The notes under the pieces: generated by a model
Databases searched by the model: none
The model's input: the letters and a program-made list of their open reading frames with translations, nothing else
Told to the model about the DNA's origin: nothing
Program-made: the position numbers and the translations under genes
Shown here: positions 15,200 through 26,592 of the stretch, one piece after another
Numbering within the stretch: the stretch's first letter is position 1
How the letters are laid out: every line of letters begins with the position of its first letter
NCBI GenBank assembly: GCA_013339765.2
Contig: CM023449.1
Coordinates: forward strand, 105,440,417 to 105,504,416
Length of the DNA: 64,000 nucleotides
Reading direction: 5' to 3'
From: Haemaphysalis longicornis
Lineage: Eukaryota; Arthropoda; Arachnida; Ixodida; Ixodidae

Positions 15200-15870
15200 C
15201 TTAATGAACAATGTTTTTCACAATTGTGACAGCTTAGCTGTATTTCTTGGTTTCGCAAATCACGGATGCAATTCCTTCACGGTTGTGCAGGTTAATATCC
15301 AATGTATCTGCTGGCAATGGGACGAATATCTTGGTATCACACAAAATACTGATTTGGTTATTGGTGCCTTTGTGCTAACTAAAATTAACATTCATGAGGA
15401 ACTTGTTAAATTTTTTGAGCTTCCGAAGTATTGTAGTTTCGTGCTGACGCACCGTGTCAGAAGGGGCGGTGGCATCATGGTCTTTGTACATGAACAATAT
15501 GTGACGTCATCCTTGATATCAGGTTTCAGCTAAGCAGAATGCCTGGCACTGCGCATCACCTTGTTAGATGCAAATATAACACTTGTAGCCATATACAGAC
15601 CACCCTCCGAAAATGCGAACAGTTCTGTACGCGAACTGTACAACTTTTTGCTTTCCTTGCCCTGAACTTGCTGTCTTTGTTTGGTTGGCGATATCAACAT
15701 AAATACTTTATCTCCGGCTCGCCCAGCTGTTTGCGAATATTTAAATGTGTTGGCGAAATCAGGGGTTATTCCAACGATCCGCTCCCCTACCCGGGAAGAA
15801 TACCTTGGTGCGAAATTATTAACTTCATGTATTCACCACATCAACGTTAGGACGCCGTTTTTTCGTGTCG
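15200..15870 (+). pseudogene. LINE ORF2 endonuclease remnant
   Basis: The plus-strand frames carry decayed pieces of an apurinic-type endonuclease: VVQVNIQC (the N of the first catalytic block), WDEYLGITQNTDLVIGAFVLTKINIH (degenerate QET block), HRVRRGGGIMVFVHE (about 15450-15490), and VGDININ (about 15683) where GDFN is usual. Frameshifts near 15533 and 15680 separate them. In intact elements this domain nicks target DNA for target-primed reverse transcription. Confidence 0.65.
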
Positions 15871-16226
15871 ATTAGGCAGAAATTAAACACAACTGGCAGA
15901 CAATATTTTTTGGGTTGCCATGCTCATTTTACCGTGCTTAAGAAGGTTCGGCCCGAGCAGTTGCAGGTATCTATTCTCGACGTCGCTAAATTCGATTGTT
16001 TAGTTAATAATTTTGACTGGAATGCATTCATGGAAGGGGTAACTCCACATGATACTTGTAATAAATTTGTGAATGTTATCAACATATTAAAATACACTGC
16101 GTAAAAATCCATAAAATATAAAAAATGCAATATTGAATGGCATTGGCTAACGTCTGCTCTTCCTAGGGCAATTAAAAAAAAAGTATACTTTGGGAGACGT
16201 GTAGGCCCTCTCCTAATAACACTGCT

Positions 16227-17490
16227 GTGAGCAATCTATACAAAGTACACAGAAATAAGGAAACTGCGTTACTTCGGTCCGAGGAGCGCTCAGTTTACAG
16301 TAAATCTTTCTACGAAAACAGATGCAATCCTAGAAATATTTGGTCAACAATTAATCAAACGTTTGGTCGACATCCTGCCGAACCAGTTGACGTCTTTCGT
16401 AAACATTTCGACAATTTGGAATCAGTTGTTATTGATATAATGTTCACTTCGCTGAAACATTTTCGGCTACACATTCAGGTCCTATAGATGGTTTCGACAT
16501 CAGCAGTTTACAGTCCTGCTGCTTTGCTTCCTTTCATTATTTCTCATCACTTACACAACATACTATTCAGCTTTAGGCAAACGAAGGCGCCGGGCTTCGA
16601 TGGTATATCTGTCTACGAGTTGCAACGTAACTTTCTTGCTCAGGAAAATGTACTTTTATTTATGCTGCATAGTTCCATTGAGCTTGGTTTTCTTCCAGAT
16701 GAAATAAACACTGCAGTTGTGAAACCATTATATGAAAATGGCTCTTCTAAACACGTTGACAACTATAGGCCGATTGCGATTTTACCCGCGATTAGGCGAA
16801 TTTTAGAAAAACACTTATTCCCTGTAACTACCAACTTTCGTGAAAAACACAATTTATTGTCAAGTTTGCAATTCGGGTTCGTTCCTGGGAAAGGGACTGT
16901 TGTCCTTTTGGAACTACTGTCTCATTTATTCTTCTCAGCTTTCGCAAACAACGAAGTAGTGGCGGCTCTTTTTTTGAATGCAAGCAAAGTATTTGATTCT
17001 GTTACCCCAACAATACTTTTCCGCAAACTATATCTACTGGGATTTCGAGGGCCTTTTGGCAAATTATTAGCTAACTATATCAGCAATCGTTCACAGGTAG
17101 TCAAGATCGGTGACGAAATTATTTGAAGTTTTTCTAAAATCTGGTGTCTCACGGGAATCCGTATTATCACCAATATAGTTTAACGTCTACGTAAATGACT
17201 TATCTACTTGTACATCCCATTGCCAATTACTTCAATATGCCGATGACACTGTTCTTCTTGCCAGGCACTCCGCTTACAATAAATATGTTGCAATGTTACA
17301 AGGTGATACTCAATCTGTCATGTATTGGTCTGCCCGAAACTCTAATAATATAAATAAGCAAAAAACAAATCTGGTTTGTTTCCACAACCCACACACGCAA
17401 ATTGATCGTAATCTACCTCTCTTCATGGCTCGAGGTGTACTAATTGTCAATGCCCTCCCCTTCTACCATCCCCAAATGTAAAGTATTTAA
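16227..17490 (+). pseudogene. LINE ORF2 reverse transcriptase
   Basis: A linker (16227-16487) precedes the RT. Motifs in order: TKAPGFDGISVYEL (about 16584), VVKPLYENGSSKHVDNYRPI (about 16716-16775), LQFGFVPGKGTVVLLELLSH (about 16866-16926), a palm-A region where LFLNASKVFDSV (about 16966-17000) has Asn in place of the usual Asp, SGVSRESVLSP after a frameshift near 17125, and the catalytic YADD box in QYADDTVLL (about 17236). Stops follow at 17124 and 17480. The substituted palm-A residue and breaks make it inactive. It shares order and orientation with the ORF1 relic upstream. Confidence 0.8.
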
Positions 17491-18375
17491 GAATTTATGC
17501 TCTGCAATAAACTCCGGGGCTTATCATGTAAAATGCATAACAGCCGTTTCATCCTCCCTTTACCAGTCCGTTATATTATCCTACATGCACTTGGTTACAG
17601 CATCCTGAGATATGGAATGACGGTATTTTATTATTGTTCTTTCACCTGTGGTTAGAAAATAAACCGTATTCTGAAATTGTTCATATAAAATGTAGCCTAC
17701 AATATCAACATTCCCGAAGGCAGTAGCTTGTTTTCTGTTTTGCAATTGCCTTCTTTTGATGCTTTATTTTTGCACACTGTTATCTGCCGCCATTTTGGGA
17801 TAGTGATTTTTTATTTCGTTTTATGCATACAAGACTCCTGAGCCGTCATCCTTTGTTTCGCATACCGGTATATTACACGTGGTTTGTAAGTTCTGTACGC
17901 AATTATTATGTTCCCGATATATTAAATTCTATTGCCACTGCTGTCTAACCCATTTCATGGACACATGCTCTCAAACTGTATTTAAAGAAAGACTTTTCCG
18001 AAGTTGAGTAACCCTGCGTTATATCTTTTGTATGTATGTATTACACTGCTCTACTGCTTTTTGTCGTTTTCATTCTTTGTTATTCTTGCTTTTTGTTGTT
18101 TTTTCCTTTCTGTTCTCGTTTCTTTTCGCCTTCACCTTTCTTTTTTTTAATTATTTTCCTGCTGTAATTTATAGTGTCCTGACACTGGCTGCGAGGTACA
18201 GCCGGACAAGCCTGTTTGGCTTGGGCTGACCCGTCATGTACTCTGTACCTGTACGACGAATAAAAACACATATTATTATTATTATTATTAGAATTAAAAC
18301 ACCTTAAACAAGCAAACAAAGAAGACAGTGCTTGGAGAACCAGGTGACATCTCAACCGAAAAAATTCCGCGCATT

Positions 18376-18790
18376 TCCCCGAGAGGAAGAATGTGAAAGT
18401 GCGAATGCACGAGTTGAATTTGCGCGGTTCGGTAATGTTCGCGAAAGAGAGATCACCACCCACACACAACTACAAAGAAAGAAAGATGCATTTATTCACA
18501 GACACCTATTTGTGTTGTCGTTGTACTTGATTGCTAGAGCGGATCTCCGCTTTGAAATTCGTGTTCAGTACTCCTTTAAGCGGGTGCATTAGCCCTTCTC
18601 ACGCCCGATTCCTGGCCAATCCCCCACGTGGGTATGTGCCATGTCAGCGGCCAGGCAGCGCGCGCCCATCTCCCCCCGTTGCCAAGGAAGACGAGGAGAT
18701 TCCTGGCCAATCCCCCACGTGGGTATGCTATGCGGACATAGCCGGTGGACGCAGGTTCAGGGTCGCTTAAGAAGTGCATTCGCACTTAAA
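18376..18790 (+). mobile_element. Palindrome-ended element, copy P2
   Basis: A TTCCCCGAGAGGAA segment (18375-18388) precedes AAAGTGC-GAAT-GCAC (18396-18410); the far end is AAGTGC-ATTC-GCACTT (18772-18787), followed by AAAA. The two ends are a 14-bp perfect terminal inverted repeat and each is itself a near-palindrome. The core holds a 91-bp-spaced direct repeat whose unit carries GGCCAATCCCCCACGTGGG (18614 and 18705). That unit includes a CCAAT box and a perfect CCCACGTGGG palindrome. A-rich flanks on both sides may be a target-site duplication. The same element, expanded, recurs at 40.5-41.2 kb. Confidence 0.7.
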
Positions 18791-19374
18791 ACTTCTCCAA
18801 CTGAGAGTATGCAATACGTGGGATGAGCTATCTGTAGCGCTCGGAGCAATCGGAGTGGAACTATTCAAAGTAACAAAAACTGGCCCGGCAAGAAACCCAG
18901 AATCGCCTAAACTACTTGGGGCTTAAATGATGCCTAACAAAAAAAAACCAACGCATTCTCTGTGATTTTGGGACTCTGATAAAAGTGACCAGAAGGGAGA
19001 AGTGAGATGGCGGAGATATATGGACGCGGCAGAACATTTAAACAAACTAATGAAGCAAGCATTCACAATTACCGTTGTCCAATTAAAGGCTCCCACGTAT
19101 CCTTGGCGACAATCAAGACTGGAGATATGGACTCTGTCGATGAGGTGGCAGCTGGGCTCGTCATCACCGTAGCTACGGAAGTTAGAAAAATCAGTAACCA
19201 TCACAAGCAACCATATTTTAATGTAGGCCCGCATAATTTACACCACCAAGTATTGACATGTCATTTTATTGCATCCAGCCATTTTGTAACATGCGCTGAA
19301 GGGGTTATTTAATTAGGAATGGTGAAGGGTAAACTTTTAATGGAGAAGACAGAAAATCAAGGCACATTTAATCA
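18791..19374. other. Unannotated stretch
   Basis: Contains 100-codon frames on both strands at about 18923-19312 that overlap each other and lack recognisable motifs. No repeats or RNA genes noticed. Confidence 0.4.
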
Positions 19375-19592
19375 TCTTTACCTCTTGGACCTCTTGAGAC
19401 GTTATATCTCTTGCGCAGTGTACCTTTTCACCGAAGTCGGACCACTTGCAACGTTGGACCTCTTAACGCGTTGTACCTCTTGACCCAAATTGGACCTTTG
19501 GACTCGATGTACCTCTTGACTCGGCTGTCACGTGGCACTTGGGCCTCTTGACTGGTTGGACCTCATGACGCATTGGATCTCTTGACCAGAAA
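19375..19592. repeat. Degenerate ~21-bp minisatellite (ACCTCTTGAC)
   Basis: A run of imperfect units of about 20-22 bp built on GTTGGACCTCTTGACGC. ACCTCTTGAC or a near match recurs about eight or more times, alternating with variable spacers. The unit bears no relation to the two other arrays nearby. Confidence 0.7.
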
Positions 19593-20120
19593 CGTGGTTT
19601 GGCTGAATAGTACGCGCTTTATCAGCATGGTTTTCAAAAGTGTCCGTTCTTCCCCCATGACAATATCCCAGATTTGTCTGAGAAAAAAAGCTAGCGCCAA
19701 CAGTGTTTGTACACTTATTTTACTGTAACAACGCAGCCTACATAGAATTTTCATTACATCTTCCGCATTTTTTGAAACAAGTGAATGCGTATGAAGCTGC
19801 CGTCTTTGTGAAGTGAAAGTGCCTTTTATTTTAAGAAAATTTAAGTACGAATGCGATATACCATAGTAAACACCGGCCAATAAACTTAAACACCGGTAAA
19901 CATAGTAATCTCCGGCCAATAAAGAAATCAATCAGTTGGCTGCATCAGTTGGCTGTTCCCTGAACGAAGTATAAAACAAAAATATACCAATGCTCAATTT
20001 CTAAAAATAACTTGCAAAAATCAGACATGGCATCAATCTAAAAATGCAAATACTTCGATAGATAATCGTTCAAAACTCACGTTATGCCGAAAAATAAAAA
20101 ACGGTTGTTCCAAACAAACA
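19593..20120. other. Unannotated A/T-rich stretch
   Basis: Between 19860 and 19950 short phrases such as CCGGCCAATAAA and TCAGTTGGCTG repeat in tandem. Otherwise nothing recognisable. Confidence 0.4.
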
Positions 20121-20147
20121 AGCACCCAATAATTCGGGCTCTGAAAA

Positions 20148-20500
20148 ACTTGCACACCAAAATGTTTTTGCACCGAAATGTCCGCACACCTAGTATATGT
20201 CCGTACGCCGATATGTCCGCAAAACGATATATCCGTGCACCTAAATATCCATGCACAGAAGCATCCTGCACCGAAGTCTTCTGCACCGAACTTTTCTGCA
20301 TTGAAATGACCTTGACTTGGATCCACTGCAGGGATCCACTGCCTTTGCCCTGCAGTGGGCGTAGATAGGCTGGTGATGATGATGATGATGACTTGGATCC
20401 GGACATTCCGCTGTAGTACATTTTATTGCAGGACGTTTCGGTGCGGACATTTCGGCGCACGGGCATTCCGGTGCAGGGACACTACCCAGCCGCGTCTGCA
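20148..20500. repeat. ~18-bp minisatellite in inverted halves
   Basis: Imperfect units based on GCACCGAAATGTCCGC run on the plus strand from about 20148 to 20305. After an interruption (20306-20425) the reverse-complement form GTGCGGACATTTCGGCGC resumes to about 20480. The array is therefore arranged head to head around a small RTE-like insert and two copies of GGATCCACTGCA. Confidence 0.7.
20318..20395 (+). repeat. RTE-type LINE 3' terminal fragment
   Basis: CCTTTGCCCTGCAGTGGGCG followed by TAGATAGGCTGGTGATGATG matches the 3' terminal sequence of the minus-strand RTE-like relic at 28.08-28.69 kb, including the TGA-repeat tail. Only the last ~75 bp are present. It sits between the inverted halves of the surrounding minisatellite. 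Confidence 0.6.
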
Positions 20501-20690
20501 CGCGGTGTAGCACCGGTGAATGTATGGTGCGAGAAAATCAACACGGCCGCTGTTTGAGCCGCTGCGCGTGCCTCTGTCACACCCATGAATTGAAGTGTAA
20601 AGGAAAGCAAATTAAGCAAACGCAGGCCTCAAACGCACGCGTTATTCGCGCGTCGAGTGGGAGAGGGCAGCAATCGTTGATGATAGAGAC

Positions 20691-21911
20691 TAGAGCACTG
20701 CACGGGCCGGAATCGCTAGGCCTGGCCCGACGTAGCCCTGTGGAGACATGGGCCGGGCCGGGCTCGAGCCGGGAAAAACATTGAGCTAAAATCCCGAGCC
20801 CAGCGCGAGTACAAAAAAGGCTCAAAAATGAGCCCGAGCCCCGCTCGAGCCCGAAAGCGTTTAGTAAAATATTCTAAATCCAACGCACTAGCCTGAGTCC
20901 GCCATACTCCAAACATGAGCCCTAAAAAGTTTGGTCTTTTTAACCTAAAATGAGCATAGAGTGTGTGTGTTGAATTCATATTTATTTAAAACTTGGATCA
21001 ATATTCGTACAGCAAATAGCCTGACTATGAAAATGTATTTTTGCAGAGAATCTTGACGAAATAAGCACTGCATTTCGAACTTAAAGCACACAGCGGATCA
21101 CCTAAATGAGACTGAGAAAAGTGGATTTTTTTATATTTATGCCTCCCTTGGACAGATACTCCAAGTTTCGGTATTTCATTCATTTCGTTTCACAAAGAAC
21201 TATCCTTCCTACTTGTTTTTGACGCCAGCATCTATCCTGCCGAGAGTAACTTTAATTTGTACTTCTCTCACATTAATTCGCTAACGTTCGTTATCGGGTT
21301 GTACCCGGTGTCTATTCAAGTAGAGCTAAGTTTATTCTATGTTTACAAAGTTTTCTACTCAAAAAGTCGTTTTTATTGGCAAAAAAGTATTTGCATAAAG
21401 GTGTAAGAAAGATAAGATGTTAGCTGATCTTTGGTGGTATGGTCTGCACGAAGTGTAAAGTCCAGGTCAATGATATTGCTTTTTTAGTTTGAAAAACAGA
21501 GGAAAAAGGGAATCACGTACTCTACTACCAGAGTGCTCTCGTTTTTTGACCCCTTGTCTCCCAGTATGCTGATGGAACCCACGCGTTTTCTTTTGTTGGC
21601 TTGAGAACTTCCTAAGTGCAATACGTCATTTTGTTATTTTTTTAAAGCGACGTGGTGGCTCCACTTCGCTTTTTTGTTTTCATTTCAACTAAATGGTCAA
21701 TGAGCCAATTTTTTGTAAACATTTTAAAATTTGCGGCACACTAGTGCCGAACCTCAGCGACGAGCCGGGTCCTCCCGGGCCGGCTCGGGCCGGCCGGGCC
21801 TGAAAAAGTTTTTGTTCAAGCCAAAGCCCAGCCCTGGCCCTAAAAGTTTGTGCTACCCGGCCCGAGCACGGCTCGGGCTTTCGGGCCGTCCCGGGCCTGT
21901 GCAGTGCTCTA
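20691..21911 (+). mobile_element. GC-ended non-autonomous DNA element, tandem copy 1
   Basis: The left end TAGAGCACTGCACGGGCCGG (20691-20710) is matched in reverse complement by the right end (21892-21911) at about 18 of 20 positions. Subterminal sequence on both sides is built from GGGCCGGGCC and CCCGAGCCC runs, and the centre is A/T-rich. TAGAGCACTGC-type termini suggest the hAT superfamily, but no 8-bp target duplication is visible and no transposase frame is present. A second copy follows head to tail after two bases. Confidence 0.6.
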
Positions 21912-21913
21912 AC

Positions 21914-22975
21914 TAGTGCACTGCGCGGGCCCCAATTTCTAGGCCAGGCCCTACCCGGCCTGATAGAGGCATGGCTGGGCCCGCCGCAGGGCCAGGAAAA
22001 TATTTAAAATGTGAGGATGAGCCCGGCCCGAGCCATACGTAGTTTTTCGAGCTCGACAAACTTCTAAATTATGAACCCTATTCAGGCTCCATCTCGGTAG
22101 AATTACAAAAAAAAATGAGCCAGATTCCTCGAGACTGTTGTTAAATATCATCCCTAGTCTGACAGGCTATAAACATCAACTCAAACAAGTCTGCTGTTAG
22201 CAGAAAAAACGCAAACACACAGCGAATACGACCTATTGCGATTTAAATTTCCTTTTCCTTTCCTTTTCGGTAGTAGTGGAACTTCATTTGCCACTCCATT
22301 TGCCGCTCTTCGAAATCAAGGCACACTGAGGATACTTTCAATGACTTTGAGCAAGTGGATAACTTTTTAATATTTCAAATATTCAAGAGATATTGCACCT
22401 TTCTTTCACATTCTGAAATTTGAGAGTACAATGCGTCCGGTTTCATCACTTCATTTTTATCTTTCCCTCTAGTTACGTTGGCAGCGTTACTTTATCTGCC
22501 GTTCCGCTCTTTATTGCCTTTTATACATAGTTTAATATAATGGTTACCGGAAGAAATCATGGGCTCTGATTGGAAATTTGATACTTCACACTCTGAACAC
22601 AGTGCGAAGTCCAGTTCACCTTTGTTCTGTTTGCTTTAGTTTGGAAAGCAGAGGGAAAAGAAAATTAAGTACTCTATGCCTGCAGTGCCGTCGTTTTCTT
22701 GTTTGCTTTCTCCCCTTATGCTTATGGGGCGCAGCCATTTTTTTATTGTGATTGAAGTCTTTTTTAAGCACAATGGTATTTTTATCAAATCAATAGACCG
22801 CGCCGTAGTGAATTTTCTCTTGGAATATTTTTGTTTTCACTTAACCCGTTTTAATAAAATCTGCGGTGCAGGATTTCCGGGCCACAGCTGTGGCTGGCAT
22901 GGCCCGAAAAAGTTTTGATGGAAGCCCGAGCCCGGCCAGGGTTGAGCTGGCCCCACCAGTGCGCTGTGCCAGACT
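21914..22975 (+). mobile_element. GC-ended non-autonomous DNA element, tandem copy 2
   Basis: It begins TAGTGCACTGCGCGGGCCCC at 21914, matching the left end of copy 1 at most positions. Internal blocks also match, for example TTTGGAAAGCAGAGGGAAAAG (about 22641) against the corresponding TTTGAAAAACAGAGG of copy 1 (about 21490). The right end is degraded: CCCGAGCCCGGCC (about 22926) leads to CCAGTGCGCTGTGCC near 22957-22971. It is more diverged than copy 1 and has no coding capacity. Confidence 0.55.
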
Positions 22976-22984
22976 ACTTAGCTA

Positions 22985-23265
22985 CGCCACCTCACGAAAC
23001 TGCTTCAATTCTCTGCACTTACGGTGTGCTGTTTTGCGGTGGGCTGTTTTTTCACCGTGCGCTTCAGTCACATGCGCTTTTCTCGATGTACTAATCTGTC
23101 GCTGTGCTTTTTTCGTGTGCGTTTCTGACGTTGTGGCCTTCTGACGCTGTGCTCTTCTGTCGCGTGCTGTTTTGTCGCTTGCCCTTTTGACGCCGTTGTG
23201 TTGTGTGTGTGCCTTTTTGTCGTGTGCTCTTTCGTTGTCTGCTGTTCTGTCAGCACACCTCCTTA
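22985..23265. repeat. Degenerate ~18-19-bp minisatellite (GTGCT/TTCTGTCG)
   Basis: Imperfect units such as GTGCTGTTTTGTCGCTT and GTGCTCTTCTGTCGC recur about 13-15 times. The unit differs in sequence from the arrays at 19.4 and 20.2 kb, though period and degeneracy are alike. It borders GC-ended element copy 2. Confidence 0.65.
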
Positions 23266-23999
23266 GGGTCGCTGGCAATATAGAGGGGAGTGGTTGCAAT
23301 TATGAGTACAACCACAGAAAAGCAGCAAAGGTAGTCCACGAAAAAGAAATCTTTAGGCAAATTTATGCAAAAAAAACGCCATAAGCAAACATTATCCGCA
23401 CAAAACAAGGCACTGTTTATACAATGTCGACTATGGCAATTTTGAAAGCGTAGGGTTAATATTGATTGTTGTCGAGGGAAGGCGATTGCATTTAATGATG
23501 ACCGCTGGGGAACTGTGTTCTTTCGGCTCGATGCTGAGCCGACTTTGTAGGCATGATAAATGCGTGAAGGAACATACAATGAAAGAAAAATGAGATCATC
23601 GTGCAGGTGTTGGTGAGGAAGCATTTTGTGGAAAGAAGAAAGCCGGAAAATGTTACGTCGAATTGCTACGGATTGAAGGTAAAATTAGATTTCATTGCAG
23701 TTACAATGGCGGTTCGCATAGAGGTAGACAAAATAAAACGCGCAGAATGGTTTTGTATCATTTACAGTGCGTTAATATGATTGTTACAGGAAGGATCCTA
23801 AACTGAACAGCTGTATTCTAACTTAGACAGGCTGAGCGCTTTTCACAACAGTAGAGTGTACCTTGGCAAAATAATGTCTGCGGTAACCGGTCATTCGATT
23901 TGCACTGTAATATTATATTTTATGTGGATGTACCAGGTGAGATTGTTTGCGATGTCAAAACCAAACTACTTATAAAGAGAACCTGTGTAGGGTGACGCT
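23266..23999. other. Unannotated stretch
   Basis: No clear motif. A 124-codon minus-strand frame (23250-23624) has no recognisable domain. The right part may belong to the LINE whose 3' end follows. Confidence 0.4.
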
Positions 24000-24531
24000 T
24001 TTAAGGTAGTAAATAGGTAATGTTTACTCGATCGCACATGCATCACCCTTTCAAAGTGAACATCCCTCATTGTCGTACAACTCTGCATTTCCATTCCTTC
24101 CTACCTAAAATTAGACGTTTGGAACCGCCTGCCAAGCGCGATAGCTGCAGTCACCGATGCGCACGAATTTCGCTTAGCAATTGAACGACAGTTATCTGTA
24201 CTATCGTACTGCACTCTCATGTTTCTATATCGTATCTTCTCCTGGCATTGAAAATTTCTTTTTCTATTTTGCACAAGTTTAGTTATGTGTGTTGCCCTGG
24301 ATTATCGCACTCTGGCCCTTCCTTTAGAGTTATATATTTTTATATATATTGTATATTTGCATATATTTACATACATTTTCAGTCTAGTTTTTGTATTTAT
24401 GGTTTCGCATTTTTTGCCGCTGCAAACTTCTCTTTTATGTAGTGTTTTTTTCCACTATTTGTGCCAAAACCAACTCCCTTTTCTAACGCGCCATGGGTGC
24501 TGAAGTTACCGAAATAAATCAATAAATATGT
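24000..24531 (+). repeat. LINE 3' end (C-terminus and 3' UTR)
   Basis: A plus-strand segment near 24115-24190 encodes VWNRLPSAIAAVTDAHEFRL, the usual end of CR1/Jockey-type ORF2 (WNxLP followed by F and a basic helix). A T-rich 3' UTR follows, ending in GCGCCATGGGTGCTG and an AATAAATCAATAAAT tail at about 24512-24527. The RT itself is absent, so this is a 5'-truncated copy. Confidence 0.6.
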
Positions 24532-24559
24532 GTGATAGTTTTTCTGGGTACGTCGATAA

Positions 24560-25960
24560 ATTTTCACTTAACCCAAGGTTCTATGCGCCACATTGTAGAA
24601 TTTCGGTCAGTTTGAAGGGTGGTTAGGTCATCATCACATGTTTTTGCAGGGCACTACGCAATCGCCGGCAAAAAAATCAGGTTGGATGAAACGCGAGGCG
24701 TGAAACCGTAAATGTATATTAGAAAAACCAGGGGGCCGCGAACAGAACATTGTGGTGCGCCTGATTGGGCAACGGTGTTACTAAAAGTTTTGTTGTTAAT
24801 CAAAACAAATTATGAGCTGCTAGGTAAATCTCAAGCCATTAAAAAAATGTCGCTTCAGGGTTGAGCTGACAGCACTTCTATTGTAGTAGTTTAGGGCCAC
24901 CTTGTCAAAGGCATTCGAAAATTCTAGATATATGTAATCAGCAAATGGTGATCGATCAGGTATTGCACGAAGCTTATGTTTGAAAGATATCAACTGTGTT
25001 TCACATGAGTAACTTTGGCGAAAAACGTGCTGTGACTGTGCAAAAAAGGAATTTGATTCAAAGAAATTAACAAGGTGGGAAAAAAGAACATGTTCAAGTA
25101 TTTTACAAATGACACTAGTCAGAGCAATGGGTCTGTAATTAAGAGGTAAATATTTGTTGCCATATTTATGAAGCGGAAAAACCTTCCCTACCGTTAATTT
25201 GGCATGCAAGCAACCGTAATCAAATATTTGCTGAGAAATCTTTGCACAAATGAATAATTAATTTTCACAAGTGCTCTCCAAGAATTTAGGAATTACGTTG
25301 TCACAACCAGGAGGAGACGAAAGTTTATGCGCTTTATTAACTTGCTGACTCCGCTTGGGTCTATAAATATTGGAAACATACCGAGTTAGTTGCAAATTTT
25401 CGAAGGTGATAGGCAAATATTTTGGGACAAAAAAAAATTCCACGCAAAGCTATCACTAAAAGCGTAAGCGCACTCCTGTGGAGGAATAGCAGCACCATCG
25501 CTGTCGTTTAGGTGAATGATATCGTTATCACTAGGATTGATGGTGTCCCAAAACGTTTTAGTGTCAGTATCTAGCATAGTTGGTAATAAGGTACAAAAAA
25601 AGGTTTTTTGGCAGATCTTAGTGCCGCAACATAGTTATCCTTAGCCAATCTGTAAGCCGCCCAATGCGTATCATTCCTTGAAAGTTCCGCTGATCTGTAC
25701 AGGCGTTTTTCTTGATAAATAAACGTTAAAGATTGGTTGTATACCTTGGAGCATTAGGACTTCAAGGGATGAAGTGAATAGGAATGTACTTGTACGTGAG
25801 CTCACTAACTTTTTTATTGACTGAGCATTCGTATAGAAAACAGACTAGAGAATTTGAAGGATAGTTATACGTGGTTTCCTTACACTGCAGGGAAATCGAT
25901 ATAGCCAATTCTTTCCAGAGCAAAGTCATTTTCACAATATGCAGATTTAAGCACAAGAAT
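24560..25960 (-). pseudogene. Minus-strand LINE reverse transcriptase relic
   Basis: Reading leftwards: a linker with RLYRSAELSRNDTHWAAYRL (about 25700-25640), then TDTKTFWDTINPSDNDI (about 25565-25510) and PPGCDNVIPKFL (about 25310). The fingers follow with VFPLHKYGNKYLPLNYRPIA (about 25180-25120). Next are a degenerate FRQSYSCETQLISFKHKLR block and LEFSNAFDKVALNYYNR (palm A, Asp replaced, about 24930-24880). The palm-B equivalent SGAPQCSVRGPLVFLIYIY lies at about 24762-24706 after a frameshift. Stops and frame changes are frequent. It is a CR1/Jockey-like relic lying tail to tail with the plus-strand LINE end at 24.0-24.5 kb. Confidence 0.7.
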
Positions 25961-26004
25961 CTGCCTCACGGCGAATTATATCTCTGCACTTGAACACTAG
26001 ACAG

Positions 26005-26180
26005 GGCATTGATTTATTTATTGATTGTGGGGTTTAACGTGCCGACGCTACACGCGCGATGAGGCACGCCGTGCAGGAGGGCTCCAGAGTAGTTTGGCCG
26101 TCTGGGGAACATAACGTGTGCCGAAATCACGAACACACGGGCGCGTTCGCTTTTCGTCGCCCTTGAGAGTGCAGTACCAA
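26005..26180 (-). repeat. 5'-truncated tRNA-derived SINE
   Basis: On the minus strand the SINE body ends in GCACGTTAAACCCCACAATC followed by an AATAAATAAAT tail (26010-26040). The same body is seen in the fuller SINE copies at 39.9-40.2 and 52.65-52.87 kb. The tRNA-like head with A and B boxes is missing. Confidence 0.65.
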
Positions 26181-26592
26181 CTCTCACGCAAAAGGTTCCC
26201 TAAAACATGTAACTGGAAAGCCCGTTCATCTCGTTACCTGATCTACCAAATGTCTTCAGGTAGCCGATGATAAAACATAAGTTACACCTTGGTAGTAGCG
26301 CACCATTATGAGTAAAGAATACTTTCCTCCATACTGTTTGTGCTGGAAAGAACTTTGATTTAAAATTCTCTTGCAAAGAGTTACCCTTGATGGATCAGCC
26401 TACCCTTAAGGCTGGTCGAGACCATTGTACTCAAAAATGTACACCAGGCTTCTGTTTAGTGCCTTCGCCAAGCGCATAAGCAGACAGTCTATGAAGGCAA
26501 TTGGACCATAGCTTGTTGCAGAGGAAGGGTTCTTCCCCTCCTTCAGCTTTAATGAATACCAGTGATGTTAGCCGAGCAATCAGGCTGGCTTG
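26181..26592. other. Unannotated stretch
   Basis: No motif recognised; it may be the 3' UTR of the minus-strand LINE fragment that lies to its right. Confidence 0.35.

Larger units (their letters stand above)
13985..18291 (+). mobile_element. LINE with ORF1, endonuclease, RT and (TTA)n tail
   Basis: A 4.3-kb plus-strand non-LTR retrotransposon lies directly downstream of the preceding LINE tail. Order: ORF1 from 14005, endonuclease around 15200-15870, linker and RT 16227-17490, a long 3' UTR, AATAAA at about 18259, then a TTA-repeat tail (about 18269-18290). Every ORF has stops or frameshifts, so it is inactive. ORF1 is additionally interrupted by a 101-bp fold-back insert at 14097-14197. 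Total length and order fit a nearly full-length element. Confidence 0.8.

Noticed and set aside
20691..22975. GC-rich blocks as bacterial contamination
   Set aside because: They are inverted subterminal repeats of two related elements with A/T-rich centres; no bacterial genes.
19375..23265. Regularly spaced short repeats as possible CRISPR arrays
   Set aside because: Units are degenerate, without constant repeats and unique spacers, and the genome is eukaryotic.
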